NCBI GenBank assembly: GCA_913775095.1
Contig: CAJYIW010000018.1
Coordinates: forward strand, 164,649 to 228,648
Length of the DNA: 64,000 bases
Source: an uncultured Siphonobacter sp.
GTDB lineage: Bacteria > Bacteroidota > Bacteroidia > Cytophagales > Spirosomataceae
Direction: 5' to 3'
Under the pieces are notes generated by a model, which saw only the letters and a program-made list of their open reading frames with translations, was not told where the DNA came from and ran no database searches. The translations under genes were made by a program, and so were the position numbers. Numbering within the stretch: the first letter of the stretch is position 1; each line of letters opens with the position of its first letter. This document shows positions 45,163-54,201 of this stretch, piece after piece.

Positions 45163-45489
45163 ATGAATTGGTTACTGGTAATCCTCGCCGGTCTGGTTGA
45201 GGTTGGATTTACGTTTTGTTTAGGGAAAGTTCGGGAAACATCGGGTACGACTTCCCTACTCTGGCTGGGTGGGTTTATTTCCTGTCTGGCGATCAGCATG
45301 GCCTTGTTACTGAAAGCCACCCAGACCCTTCCCATGGGTACGGCTTATGCCGTCTGGACGGGAATCGGAGCCGCCGGGACAGTACTGCTGGGCATTCTGG
45401 TTTTCAATGAACCGGCTCACTTCTGGCGACTGTTTTTCATCGCCACGCTGGTCATGTCCATTGTCGGGTTGAAAGTGGTTTCCCATTAA
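45163..45489 (+). CDS. SMR-family exporter, SugE/Gdx subtype
   Basis: A 108-residue four-helix small multidrug resistance protein. The essential Glu13 is in LAGLVEVGF. The sequence LPMGTAYAVWTGIGAAGT matches the SugE/Gdx guanidinium-exporter subgroup better than EmrE (VGIAYAIWSG). It functions as a dimer in the inner membrane, with protons driving export. Guanidinium as substrate is an inference from subgroup likeness. It is monocistronic and followed by a 22-bp perfect hairpin. Confidence 0.88.
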   Translation: MNWLLVILAGLVEVGFTFCLGKVRETSGTTSLLWLGGFISCLAISMALLLKATQTLPMGTAYAVWTGIGAAGTVLLGILVFNEPAHFWRLFFIATLVMSIVGLKVVSH

Positions 45490-45491
45490 TT

Positions 45492-45536
45492 CATTCCGGT
45501 CTGCTCTGGCTTCAGAAGCCAGAGCAGACCGGAATG
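45492..45536. terminator. Perfect 22-bp hairpin after the SMR gene
   Basis: Arms 45492-45513 and 45515-45536 are exact inverse complements (core CCGGTCTGCTCTGGC) with a one-base centre. No T-run follows. It probably stabilises or ends the transcript. Confidence 0.6.
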
Positions 45537-45625
45537 GCTTTCCATTCATCACGGCTAAAATTGCCATACATCTATTCCTGTTACCTCTGTTCCGATTTGT
45601 GAAGCTGAAGCCCTCGGTAGCTCCT

Positions 45626-45633
45626 TAATTTTG
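45626..45633 (+). promoter_or_regulatory. TAATTTTG -7 box of the TonB-dependent receptor
   Basis: An exact TAnnTTTG match 86 bases before the ATG. No correctly spaced -33 box is visible. Confidence 0.4.
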
Positions 45634-45718
45634 AAGCATCAATAACGGCACCTCTGCCTTTTGTCTTCAACCCACCTATACTTAACCAACGAATACGAGC
45701 TATTGAACACACTACTTC

Positions 45719-48286
45719 ATGAAAAATTTTCTACTTCTTTTCAGCTGCTTTCTGGTCATCCAAACCGCTCAGGCTCAGTTTCCCATGGGCGGAGTTGCTC
45801 CCCAGCGGAAAGCCCTTCCCGGAACGGCAGACGATACTACTCCCAAGGGTAATTCCAAAATAACGGGCTTCGTTGTAGACTCTTCGGTAACCAAAGCGGT
45901 GGAATTTGCCAACGTAGCCCTGTATAACAAAGCTACCAACAAACCCGTAGACGGTACCGTCGCGGATGACAAGGGAAAGTTCACGTTAAGTCGCGTTGCG
46001 GCGGGTGAATACCGGATTCTGGTCTCATTCATTGGCTTCGAAAATAAGACCATCGATAACATAAAAGTTGAAAAAGGTCAGGATATTGATCTGGGTGTGA
46101 TCAAAGTAACTTCCAAAACCAAAACGCTCGACGAAGTTACCGTAACGGGTCAGAAAGAGCTGATTGAAGAGAAAGTAGACCGCCTGGTCTATAACGCTGA
46201 AAAAGACATCATGGCCAAAGGCGGTGACGCCACCGATGTATTACGGAAGGTTCCCATGCTGAGTGTGGACTTACAGGGCAACCTCTCCTTACGCGGGAAT
46301 CAGAACGTGCGGGTATTGATCAACAACAAACCCAGTACAATCGTAGCCAGCAGCGTAGCCGACGCCCTCAAACAGATTCCAGCGGATATGATTAAAACGG
46401 TAGAGGTGATTACTTCACCCTCCGCTAAATACGATGCCGAAGGTTCCGGTGGGATCATTAACATCATCACGAAAAAGAATACCCTTCAGGGATTGAACCT
46501 GAACGTGGACGCTGGGGTCGGTAACCGGGGATCAAACCTGGCCCTGAACGGTAGTTACCGCAAAGGCAAAATGGGTCTGACTTTGGGCGGTTTTGGCCGG
46601 GCCAACTATAACGTCAAACTGAAAGGGTTCACGGACCAGACCAATTTTCTGGAAAACGGTTCTACCACTCGCACCTATCAGGATTTCTCAGGGGTGAACA
46701 CTGGCCTTTTCGGTAACTATAACCTTGGGTTCGATTATGATTTAGCCCAAAATCAGTCCATTACTTCAAGCGTTCGCTATGGGGCCCGTAATATGCTGAA
46801 TACCATTGATTACAAAACCGATTCGTACATCGATAACCTTATGACGTCAACGATTTATCGGGACGTAGATACGAAAAATCTTTCCGGGACGATTGACGTG
46901 AACGTAGATTACCTGCATACCTATAAAAAACCACAGCAGGAATGGAGTATTTCCACGCAATACAGCCGCAACGATTTAACGAACAATTTCAATTCCAACG
47001 ATCGGACCGGCACTCAGGAACTGTTGTTCCGGGAGAAAAACATTAACCACAACCTGAATCAGGAACTTACCATCCAGACGGATTACCAGACGCCCATCAA
47101 GAAAAATCAGATGCTTGAATTTGGAGCCAAAGGAATCATGCGGATGGTAAACAGTGATTACCAGTACTTATATGGCAATGCGAATGATCCCCTCTCGCAA
47201 AGTCCCAAGCAGCCTTCGGGGGCTTTGGATTACAACCAGAATGTAGCAGGAGCGTACACTTCCTACACGGTCACTACCAAAAACAAATACACCCTTAAAG
47301 CAGGGGCCCGTTACGAATACACTACCATTGAGGCCAGCACGCGTGAAGGGGGCGACATTCGCATTCCTAACTACGGGAATCTGGTTCCCAGTGTTAACAT
47401 TTCCAAGAGTATCAAAGGAACAATGTGGAAACTGGGGTACAATCGCCGTATTCAGAGACCTGGTATTCAGCAGCTGAACCCCAACATTAACTTTGCCAAT
47501 CCGCAGAACATCATGATTGGAGACCCTTCGCTTCGTCCGGAATTAACGGATAATGCAGAACTCGGATTCAGTCGGAATTTCAAGAAGTTTTATCTGAATG
47601 CTGCTTTCTTCGGCCGCGTTACCAATAACACCATTACCCAAGTTGTTCAGACGAACGATACGCTGGCGGGCGGGGTCTTGACCACCTACCAGAACATTGG
47701 CAGCGAGCGGGCCGTAGGAACGAACCTTTTCGGTAACCTCGCCATCACTTCTAAATGGAACATCGGGATTTTCTCCAATATCATTTATAACAGTCTGCGG
47801 GGCATGATGCCGGTTAGCGGAAGTACGTCCGAATTCGTTGAAAACTCCGGTTTCAACATCGGTGGAGGCTTCAATTCCCAGATCCAGTTCAAGAATGGCT
47901 GGGGTGCTCAGGGCTTCGCCTTTGTGCAGGGGTCTCAGGTACAGTTACAGGGCCGCCGGGGCGGATTTGCCTTCTATTCCGCCGGGGTGAAGAAAGACTT
48001 CAAAAATAAAAAGGGCAGCATTGGTCTGGCCGGAGAAAACTTCCTGACGAAAAGCTTTAACATCCGCACCAACTTGTCCACCACGCAGTTCACTCAGGTG
48101 TCTGATCTGCGTTTGTTCATGCGGGGGGTTCGTCTGACTTTCTCTTACAAGATTGGAAAGATGACGGCTCAGGCTCCGCGTAAGAAAGGCAAGTCCGTTA
48201 ACAACGACGACGTGAAGAGTGGTGTAGACGGCATGCAGGGAGGAGCTCCAGCCAGTGGCGGAACCTCCGGAAGCCGTCCACGGTAA
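45719..48286 (+). CDS. TonB-dependent receptor / outer-membrane beta-barrel protein
   Basis: An 855-residue outer-membrane protein. The signal peptide is MKNFLLLFSCFLVIQTAQA. A carboxypeptidase-like regulatory domain (about 45-130, ITGFVVDSSVTKAVEFANVAL) is followed by a plug (about 135-240, DVLRKVPMLSVDLQGNLSLRG). A beta-barrel of the OMP_b-brl_3 type runs to about 820, and a low-complexity Gly/Ser tail follows. No SusD-type partner gene is adjacent, so it is not a polysaccharide-utilisation pair; siderophore or peptide uptake, or adhesion, is possible. Ligand unknown. Confidence 0.9.
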   Translation: MKNFLLLFSCFLVIQTAQAQFPMGGVAPQRKALPGTADDTTPKGNSKITGFVVDSSVTKAVEFANVALYNKATNKPVDGTVADDKGKFTLSRVAAGEYRILVSFIGFENKTIDNIKVEKGQDIDLGVIKVTSKTKTLDEVTVTGQKELIEEKVDRLVYNAEKDIMAKGGDATDVLRKVPMLSVDLQGNLSLRGNQNVRVLINNKPSTIVASSVADALKQIPADMIKTVEVITSPSAKYDAEGSGGIINIITKKNTLQGLNLNVDAGVGNRGSNLALNGSYRKGKMGLTLGGFGRANYNVKLKGFTDQTNFLENGSTTRTYQDFSGVNTGLFGNYNLGFDYDLAQNQSITSSVRYGARNMLNTIDYKTDSYIDNLMTSTIYRDVDTKNLSGTIDVNVDYLHTYKKPQQEWSISTQYSRNDLTNNFNSNDRTGTQELLFREKNINHNLNQELTIQTDYQTPIKKNQMLEFGAKGIMRMVNSDYQYLYGNANDPLSQSPKQPSGALDYNQNVAGAYTSYTVTTKNKYTLKAGARYEYTTIEASTREGGDIRIPNYGNLVPSVNISKSIKGTMWKLGYNRRIQRPGIQQLNPNINFANPQNIMIGDPSLRPELTDNAELGFSRNFKKFYLNAAFFGRVTNNTITQVVQTNDTLAGGVLTTYQNIGSERAVGTNLFGNLAITSKWNIGIFSNIIYNSLRGMMPVSGSTSEFVENSGFNIGGGFNSQIQFKNGWGAQGFAFVQGSQVQLQGRRGGFAFYSAGVKKDFKNKKGSIGLAGENFLTKSFNIRTNLSTTQFTQVSDLRLFMRGVRLTFSYKIGKMTAQAPRKKGKSVNNDDVKSGVDGMQGGAPASGGTSGSRPR

Positions 48287-48302
48287 TAAATTAGTTAATA
48301 AC

Positions 48303-48337
48303 GGATAAAGCCCGGTGTTACTCATCGGGCTTTATCC
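48303..48337. terminator. Hairpin after the TonB-dependent receptor gene
   Basis: A 12-bp exact stem GGATAAAGCCCG with an 11-base loop. No clear T-run follows. Confidence 0.6.
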
Positions 48338-48553
48338 ATTAATCCCCTCTTCGCTCGCTTTAAGGGAGACCATCGGCTGGATAACATTAAAAACCCATAA
48401 AAATGATAGGCGTAATTATTAAAATTTATTCAAAAAACTAAAATCAGTCCAAATACACCCTTAAAAACTACCATAAATTTAACGAAGGCTATATTTTACA
48501 CATTTTTTTTTCGATATGCGTAGTTTATATAGAAAAACTATAAAGAATCCGAT

Positions 48554-48561
48554 TACCTTTG
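48554..48561 (+). promoter_or_regulatory. TACCTTTG -7 box of the cold-shock gene
   Basis: An exact consensus match 51 bases upstream of the ATG, giving a 40-45-base leader. The AT-rich sequence 48340-48550 shows no other feature. Confidence 0.45.
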
Positions 48562-48611
48562 TTGAATCCTGACGTACAGGAGATTTTTGTTTTATTTATT
48601 TTTTGTTCACA

Positions 48612-48806
48612 ATGCAAACAGGCACTGTAAAATTTTTTAACGAAACGAAAGGTTTTGGCTTTATTCTTGATGACGCTTCCGGGCAAGATATCTTCGTGCA
48701 CGCGACGGGTCTGAGTTCAGCTACCATTCGTCAGGATGACCGTGTGTCTTTCGATACCATCGAAGGCAAACGTGGCTTGAACGCCGTAAACGTAAAGAAA
48801 ATCTAA
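48612..48806 (+). CDS. Cold-shock domain protein
   Basis: A 64-residue CspA-type nucleic-acid-binding protein. The RNP1 motif KGFGFI and RNP2-like DIFVHAT are intact. It should bind single-stranded RNA and act as an RNA chaperone. I use the ATG at 48612 rather than the TTG 9 bases earlier. It is followed by a very strong terminator. The same domain type recurs fused to a NYN nuclease at 51974. Confidence 0.95.
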   Translation: MQTGTVKFFNETKGFGFILDDASGQDIFVHATGLSSATIRQDDRVSFDTIEGKRGLNAVNVKKI

Positions 48807-48823
48807 TTTTCTGAGCGTGCTCA

Positions 48824-48867
48824 GGAAAAGCCCTGCTCCCGAAAGGAGGCAGGGCTTTTCCTTTTTT
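48824..48867 (+). terminator. Intrinsic terminator of the cold-shock gene
   Basis: A GGAAAAGCCCTGC stem (13 bp plus inner pairs) and CTTTTTT. Confidence 0.88.
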
Positions 48868-48921
48868 CAGTCCGATGGCACCGTTTTTTAATGGATCAGG
48901 CGTACCACTACCATAGAAGCC

Positions 48922-49506
48922 ATGAAAACTCCATTAATGAATCTTATAGCCCTGTTCGGACTGGTCTGGATTGGAACCGCCTGTTCTTCAGTGAACGTTG
49001 ATAAAAGTCGCAAAGCGGACTTTAGTCGTTACAAAACTTTTGCCTGGATGGATTCTGATGTAAAAGCAGGGAAAAACCCGGTTTACTATAATGAAATAGC
49101 AACCCAAAATCTGGAAGCAGCCGTAGTCAACACGCTGAATGAAAAAGGCTATCAGGAAAACAACAAAAATCCGGATATGCTGATTGGCTATCACTTCTTT
49201 GTAGAACAGCGGGAACGTACCGTATCGGACCCTAATCCCATGTACGGCCCGTATATGGGCTGGGGACGCTGGGGATGGCAAGGATGGGGTCCTGCCTGGT
49301 ACGGATGGGGCGGCTCGCGGTACCGTCAGGAAAAGTACGATGCTGGAACCGTAGTGGTTGACATCGTAGATGCGAAAACACAAAAACTTGTCTGGCGGGG
49401 CTCGGTAGAAAAAGCCGTAGACAATCCAACCCAGATTTCCAGACAGCTGGAACGTGAAGTCAGCAGAATTGTTGATAAGGTTCCGGAAGAAAAGGCTGGT
49501 GAATAA
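48922..49506 (+). CDS. DUF4136 family lipoprotein
   Basis: A 194-residue lipoprotein. The lipobox IGTAC places the acylated Cys21. The DUF4136 domain spans about 30-190 (YKTFAWMD at its start, DIVDAKTQKLVWRGS near the end). A Gly/Trp/Tyr-rich loop (MGWGRWGWQGWGPAWYGWG) lies at about 110-130. It is probably anchored in the outer membrane, facing the periplasm. Function unknown. Confidence 0.88.
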   Translation: MKTPLMNLIALFGLVWIGTACSSVNVDKSRKADFSRYKTFAWMDSDVKAGKNPVYYNEIATQNLEAAVVNTLNEKGYQENNKNPDMLIGYHFFVEQRERTVSDPNPMYGPYMGWGRWGWQGWGPAWYGWGGSRYRQEKYDAGTVVVDIVDAKTQKLVWRGSVEKAVDNPTQISRQLEREVSRIVDKVPEEKAGE

Positions 49507-49520
49507 ATTAATTCGTTTAA

Positions 49521-49552
49521 ATCAGGTGGCGGCTTTCAGTCTGCCACCTGAT
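49521..49552 (+). terminator. Hairpin after the DUF4136 gene
   Basis: A 10-bp perfect stem ATCAGGTGGC with a 12-base loop. There is no T-run. Confidence 0.5.
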
Positions 49553-49630
49553 CTGTTAATATACCTTAAGTCATAAATTGCTATACAATTTTCCTGGAAA
49601 ACCTTAGTTTTACAAAAGAATTGTTTTCCA

Positions 49631-50356
49631 ATGATCTATAAACTCACTGCATTTATATTCATTTTCTGGGGTCTAAGTTTTGACACGACCGCTCAGGATC
49701 GTTACATTACGGGCATTGCCCTGAGTGATTCCACCGATAAACCGATTAACCTGGCCTCCGTACGCAACATGAGGACGCAGGATCTTACCCGCACGAATAA
49801 GACCGGGGCGTTCCTCATCATGGCCCGACCCGGCGATAACCTTCGGCTTACCTGTAATGGCTGCGACGATGCTACCATCACGGTTGATTCCACGCACGAT
49901 GATTTTACCATTCGGGTGAAACAGTACGTCTTTCAGGGAGATGGTACTACCCTCAACGAGGTTCGGGTAACGGCAAAATCAGAGGCTGAGATTAAATACG
50001 AAATTGAAAAAGCCCTGAAAGAACCCCTGGCCCGAAAAAACATGAGTACGGATCAGGTTCTGGGCATGGCCACCTCTCCTATCTCTCTCCTCTACGAGTT
50101 ATTTAGCAAAGAAGCCAAAAACAAACGCAAGCTGGCGGTGTATCAGCAGCAGGACCGCAAGCATAAACTGGCCGAGTTCAAGTATAACGAGCATCTGGCC
50201 AATCAGGTTACCAAGCTTGAAGGAGAAGAACTGGAAGAATTCATGCGGCTTTTCCCGATTGATGATGACTTCGTATTACAGTCTTCGGAATACGACATTA
50301 TTCAGGTAATTAAAGCTAACTTCAATAAGTATAAAGCCCGGGTGGGGAAAAAGTAA
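49631..50356 (+). CDS. Secreted protein with carboxypeptidase-like regulatory domain
   Basis: A 241-residue exported protein. The signal peptide is MIYKLTAFIFIFWGLSFDTTA. Residues about 25-100 look like the CarboxypepD_reg-like beta-sandwich (GIALSDSTDKPINLASVRNM), which in TonB receptors precedes the plug. The C-terminal part (about 110-240) is helical and charged. No barrel follows. It may be an accessory surface protein; I know no function. Confidence 0.7.
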   Translation: MIYKLTAFIFIFWGLSFDTTAQDRYITGIALSDSTDKPINLASVRNMRTQDLTRTNKTGAFLIMARPGDNLRLTCNGCDDATITVDSTHDDFTIRVKQYVFQGDGTTLNEVRVTAKSEAEIKYEIEKALKEPLARKNMSTDQVLGMATSPISLLYELFSKEAKNKRKLAVYQQQDRKHKLAEFKYNEHLANQVTKLEGEELEEFMRLFPIDDDFVLQSSEYDIIQVIKANFNKYKARVGKK

Positions 50357-50392
50357 TCCGAAGCTCACCTTTCGATTCGGTTCTTCCGGCTG

Positions 50393-50400
50393 TACCTTTG
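50393..50400 (+). promoter_or_regulatory. TACCTTTG -7 box just before truA
   Basis: An exact match only 5 bases before the ATG at 50405. Transcription would then begin at or next to the start codon, suggesting a leaderless mRNA. Confidence 0.4.
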
Positions 50401-50404
50401 CTGC

Positions 50405-51184
50405 ATGAGGTACATGATTTGGTTTGCCTACAATGGCTCCGCATTTAATGGCTGGCAGAAGCAGCCTAACGCCGTTTCGGTGCAGGCAGCTATTGAAAAA
50501 TCGCTTTCCGTTTTACTCAGGAATCCCGTTAATCTCATTGGTTCCGGTCGCACAGATACGGGCGTTCATGCCGAACAGCAATACGCTCATTTCGACTGGC
50601 CGGAAAAGCTTACCGAAGATCTGGATTTCCTGGCCTTCAAATCCAACCGGATGATGCCCGCGGGCATTGTTATCTACCGGATCTTTCCCATTCGTTCCGA
50701 CGTTCATGCCCGTTTTACGGCTACTTCCCGTAAATACGAGTATCGGATTTCAAGGGTCAAAAATCCCTTCCGCCCTTTCATGGTCTATCCTTTCAGTTTC
50801 CCGCTGAACGTAGAAGAGATGAACCAGGCCGCTCAGCTCCTGCTAAGTCATAGCGATTTTCAGAGCTTTAGTCTGGTCAATACCCAGGTTAAAACCTTCC
50901 GGTGCGATATAAGCGAAGCCTACTGGGAAGAACGCGGGCACGAATTGATTTTTCACGTTCGGGCCGACCGTTTTTTACGGGGCATGGTTAGGGCACTCGT
51001 GGGAACATTAATGGATGTTGGCCGGGAACGTATCAGCGTGACCGATTTTCAGGAAATTATCCTGGCCAGGGATCGAAAAAAAGCTGGGCGGGCCGTTCCT
51101 CCCGACGGGCTGTTTCTGGTGGAAGTAACCTATCCTATCAACGCTTTTGACCCTCCGCAGGAAACCGTAGCCATAGAATTATGA
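50405..51184 (+). CDS. truA: tRNA pseudouridine(38-40) synthase TruA
   Basis: A 259-residue pseudouridine synthase. Catalytic Asp51 sits in GSGRTDTGVHA. Further family segments are TSRKYEYRI and FLRGMVRALVGTL. It isomerises U38-U40 in the anticodon arm of tRNAs. The start at 50405 gives the usual N-terminus RYMIWFAYNGSAFNGWQ. Its stop overlaps the next start by 4 bases (ATGA), implying coupled translation with the nucleotidyltransferase. Confidence 0.95.
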   Translation: MRYMIWFAYNGSAFNGWQKQPNAVSVQAAIEKSLSVLLRNPVNLIGSGRTDTGVHAEQQYAHFDWPEKLTEDLDFLAFKSNRMMPAGIVIYRIFPIRSDVHARFTATSRKYEYRISRVKNPFRPFMVYPFSFPLNVEEMNQAAQLLLSHSDFQSFSLVNTQVKTFRCDISEAYWEERGHELIFHVRADRFLRGMVRALVGTLMDVGRERISVTDFQEIILARDRKKAGRAVPPDGLFLVEVTYPINAFDPPQETVAIEL

Positions 51185-51771
51185 AAATTCAGGTGGTTAT
51201 TCTCGCCGCAGGTAGTTCCAGTCGATTAGGTCAGCCAAAGCAATTAGTTTCCTGGCAGGGCAAACCGCTCATTCAGTACGTAGCGGAACAGGCTCTCCGC
51301 ACCTCCGTGTCAGAAACGAAACTGGATCTGGTCCTGATTACCGGAGCTTACGCGGAGCCGGTTACCGAACCCGTCCGGAGCCAGCACGTCATTCATAATG
51401 CAAACTGGTCGGAAGGCATGGCTTCATCCGTTCGGATCGCTACTGAATATGCGATGGAACAACAGGCAGACGCTCAATTGTTTTTGTTAACTGACCAGCC
51501 TTACGTTGATGCGGAACTGTTACAGAACCTGATTCAAACGTATAAAGAGCATCCCGGCCACGTGATTGTTTCTGATTATGGTACGGACTGGGGCGTTCCG
51601 CTCATCATTGATTCTACTCATTATGCGGGACTGTTGACCTTAACGGGAGATCGAGGCGTCAAACGTTACGTTCAGCAACATCAGTTACCGATCAAAAAAG
51701 TGAAATTTTTAAAAGGTCTTATTGATATTGATACCGAACAAGACCTCAGGGATTTGCAAGAAAGGCAATGA
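51181..51771 (+). CDS. MobA/MocA-like nucleotidyltransferase
   Basis: A 196-residue NTP transferase with the signature VVILAAGSSSRLGQPKQL at the N-terminus and LLTDQPYVDAELL in the middle. This matches the MocA-type CTP:molybdopterin cytidylyltransferase group, which modifies the cofactor for molybdenum hydroxylases. No such hydroxylase or maturation gene (XdhC-type) is adjacent, so the substrate is uncertain. It overlaps truA by 4 bases. Confidence 0.85.
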   Translation: MKIQVVILAAGSSSRLGQPKQLVSWQGKPLIQYVAEQALRTSVSETKLDLVLITGAYAEPVTEPVRSQHVIHNANWSEGMASSVRIATEYAMEQQADAQLFLLTDQPYVDAELLQNLIQTYKEHPGHVIVSDYGTDWGVPLIIDSTHYAGLLTLTGDRGVKRYVQQHQLPIKKVKFLKGLIDIDTEQDLRDLQERQ

Positions 51772-51784
51772 GTGCTTAAATTTG
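51753..51784 (+). promoter_or_regulatory. Promoter of the NYN-CSD gene
   Basis: TTTG (51753-51756), a 20-base spacer and TAAATTTG (51777-51784): one of the best promoter matches in the window. It overlaps the end of the nucleotidyltransferase gene and predicts an AT-rich leader of about 180 bases. Confidence 0.7.
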
Positions 51785-51973
51785 TGAGTTCACTGGAAAT
51801 AAGCACTACTTTTAGATTAGTTAGTTCGGAGTTAGTTAACTCTTCTTAAAACTGAGTACATACACCTGCACCGATAGATTTATTACGATATCCTACCCTA
51901 ACGATAACTTACCTTTCTTAAGGAATTATTTCTATTGAATACACTATAGTAACTATAAAACATATTCTATCAA

Positions 51974-53005
51974 ATGGCCAACGATCCATTAGCTCTTACA
52001 AGAATTGGAGTTTTTTATGACGGAAATTATTTCTTACACGTCAGTAATTATTACAACTATTTTCATACCCGCAAAAGCCGCATTAGCGTTTCAGGTTTAC
52101 ACAATTTTATAAAGAATCAGGTCGCGGACGAACTTAGCTCGGATATCCGTTTCTGTCAGATTGTTGACTCTCATTATTTTCGGGGCCGTCTCAGTGCTCA
52201 GGAAGCCAGTCAACGGGGCAATATGCTCTTTTACGACCGGGTGTTTGACGACCTGTTAATGGCAGAAGGCGTTACGACGCATTATTTGCCGGTTCGTAGT
52301 TCTTTTGGGAATCGTTACGAAAAAGGAATCGACGTATGGCTGGCTCTGGAAGCCTACGAAATGGCTTTGACCAAGAAGTTCGACGTGATTATCCTCATTG
52401 CTTCGGATGGCGATTACGTTCCTCTGGTTCGTAAATTAAATTCCCTGGGAACCAAAGTCATGGTCCTTAGCTGGGATTTTGAATATACTACGGAAGATGG
52501 CCAGAAAATGGTTACCCGTACCTCACAGGATTTGCTGGAAGAAGTTACCTTCCACGCCGACATGGAGAAAATTATTGAAGATCGCGTCCGTCGGAATGAT
52601 CCGCTAATCAATAATATGTTTGTCGTTCCGCCGACTCCTCCTCAATCGACTCCTCGAGTTGAACGTACCAGTACGGACGCAGAAGGCACCGAAAACAATC
52701 TGGCTGAACACGCGGGCGAGTTAATGACCAGCACCATTTATTCACTCAAAAACGGATATGGTTTTATCAAATATCCGCCCAATAACCTGTTCTTCCATTA
52801 CACCAGCCTGATTGATACGGACTTTAACGAACTTCAGGAAGGCGACGAAGTAGAATTTGTGCTCTCACTCAATGACCGGGGCGATTACATTGCCAAGAAC
52901 GTACGGCTGTTGTGGGATGAGGAAGGGGCCGCCGCCGCCGAATCTTCAAACGGAGAAGAAGTAGTGGCCGAGAGCGAAGAAGATCCTTTAAAACTTGAAT
53001 TTTAG
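51974..53005 (+). CDS. NYN-domain nuclease with C-terminal cold-shock domain
   Basis: A 343-residue protein. The NYN (PIN-like) domain covers about 8-200, with metal-binding acids Asp16 (FYDGNY), Asp120 (KGIDVWL) and Asp145/Asp147 (ASDGDY). A linker of about 45 residues leads to an OB-fold cold-shock-like domain (about 248-312, TIYSLKNGYGFIKY). The tail is acidic. The pairing suggests an RNA nuclease brought to RNA by its CSD. The target is unknown. LabA/DUF88 proteins of this kind exist in Bacteroidota. Confidence 0.88.
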   Translation: MANDPLALTRIGVFYDGNYFLHVSNYYNYFHTRKSRISVSGLHNFIKNQVADELSSDIRFCQIVDSHYFRGRLSAQEASQRGNMLFYDRVFDDLLMAEGVTTHYLPVRSSFGNRYEKGIDVWLALEAYEMALTKKFDVIILIASDGDYVPLVRKLNSLGTKVMVLSWDFEYTTEDGQKMVTRTSQDLLEEVTFHADMEKIIEDRVRRNDPLINNMFVVPPTPPQSTPRVERTSTDAEGTENNLAEHAGELMTSTIYSLKNGYGFIKYPPNNLFFHYTSLIDTDFNELQEGDEVEFVLSLNDRGDYIAKNVRLLWDEEGAAAAESSNGEEVVAESEEDPLKLEF

Positions 53006-53016
53006 TTTCTATATAC

Positions 53017-53064
53017 AATAATGAAAAGCCCGGTTAGGATCACCTAACCGGGCTTTTTATTATT
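53017..53064. terminator. Bidirectional terminator (22-bp stem)
   Basis: Arms 53017-53038 and 53043-53064 with one G-T pair and loop ATCA. The core is AAAAGCCCGGTTAGG. It lies between the NYN gene and the convergent moxR-like gene. Confidence 0.88.
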
Positions 53065-53077
53065 GAACTCAGGTGCT

Positions 53078-54040
53078 TTATACAATTCGTTTAACAATAT
53101 CCTCCACGCTTACGCCTTCTGCTTCGGCCTTGAAATTTCGAACGATCCGGTGACGTAAGATGGCCAGAGCTACGGCTTTAACATCTTCAATATCCGGCGA
53201 AAACTTCCCGTTGAATAATGCATTACACTTCGCGGCCAGAATCAGGTTCTGGGAGGCTCGCGGACCCGCTCCCCACTCCAGAAACTCATTGGCTTCTTTA
53301 GAAGCCAGCTCCGTTCTGGGCCGTGTTTTGTGCACAAGCCGGACGGCATACTCCACAACATTATCGGCAATGGGAACCCGGCGTACCAACTGTTGGAAAT
53401 ATAGAATTTCTTCGCCGGTTACCTGATGCTGTACTTCGTAACGTATATCGGAAGTCGTTGCTTTGACAATGGCCAGCTCCGCCTCAAATCTGGGGTAATC
53501 CAGCTGAATCATGAACATGAAACGATCCAGCTGAGCTTCGGGCAATGGATAGGTTCCTTCCTGCTCAATCGGGTTTTGAGTCGCCAGCACGAAAAAGGGC
53601 TTACTTAGCGGGTATTTCTGACCAGCAATGGTCACTGCATACTCCTGCATGGACTCCAGCAAAGCTGACTGCGTTTTAGGCGGTGTCCGGTTGATTTCAT
53701 CGGCGAGAATAATATTTGAAAAAATAGGCCCTTTGATGAATCGGAAATTCCGGTCATTATCCAGGGTTTCAGAACCCGTAATATCCGAAGGCATCAGATC
53801 CGGTGTAAACTGGATCCGGTTGAAATTCAGATCCAGAGCCCCGGCCATGGTTTGAATCAACAGCGTCTTCGCCAATCCCGGAACCCCCACCAGCAAACAG
53901 TGCCCCTGACAAAAGATAGCCGTTAGCAAGAGCCGCACCACCTCGTCCTGACCGATCACTACCTTGGTAATTTCAGCATGTAACTTTTGGTAAGCTTCAT
54001 TCAGAGCCTTTACGCCCTCTACATCGGAAGAATACGCCAT
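53078..54040 (-). CDS. MoxR-family AAA+ ATPase
   Basis: A 320-residue AAA_3 ATPase. Walker A is GVPGLAKT at 52-59, Walker B is ILADEINR at about 110-117, and the sensor region is LATQNPIEQEGTYPLPEAQ. MoxR proteins act as chaperones for metal-cofactor insertion or surface-protein maturation, usually beside DUF58 and von Willebrand-factor genes. None of those partners is adjacent here, so this is an orphan copy. The gene lies downstream of the two isomerase genes on the same strand. Confidence 0.92.
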   Translation of the reverse strand: MAYSSDVEGVKALNEAYQKLHAEITKVVIGQDEVVRLLLTAIFCQGHCLLVGVPGLAKTLLIQTMAGALDLNFNRIQFTPDLMPSDITGSETLDNDRNFRFIKGPIFSNIILADEINRTPPKTQSALLESMQEYAVTIAGQKYPLSKPFFVLATQNPIEQEGTYPLPEAQLDRFMFMIQLDYPRFEAELAIVKATTSDIRYEVQHQVTGEEILYFQQLVRRVPIADNVVEYAVRLVHKTRPRTELASKEANEFLEWGAGPRASQNLILAAKCNALFNGKFSPDIEDVKAVALAILRHRIVRNFKAEAEGVSVEDIVKRIV

Positions 54041-54087
54041 AAATAAAATAGGGTTAGGACCGGTTTATTTGGTTTTTAGTAAACGAA

Positions 54088-54176
54088 AAAGGGTTTGAAT
54101 CGATTTGCAAGGATAAGTAATGCAAGATTTATCATCATTACAAACATTTATCCTCTCAAACGTATTCAAACCCTTT
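54088..54176. repeat. 13-bp inverted repeat with wide spacing
   Basis: AAAGGGTTTGAAT (54088-54100) is exactly inverted at 54164-54176, with 63 bases between. It lies in the gap between the PpiC-like gene and the moxR-like gene. It may be a terminator or processing site for the upstream gene, or an operator. Confidence 0.4.
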
Positions 54177-54201
54177 CCTCAAGCAGAACGAATGAGCTTT
54201 T

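Noticed and set aside
45163..45489. EmrE-type multidrug pump
   Set aside because: The second-helix signature fits SugE/Gdx better, so a broad drug-export role is not claimed.
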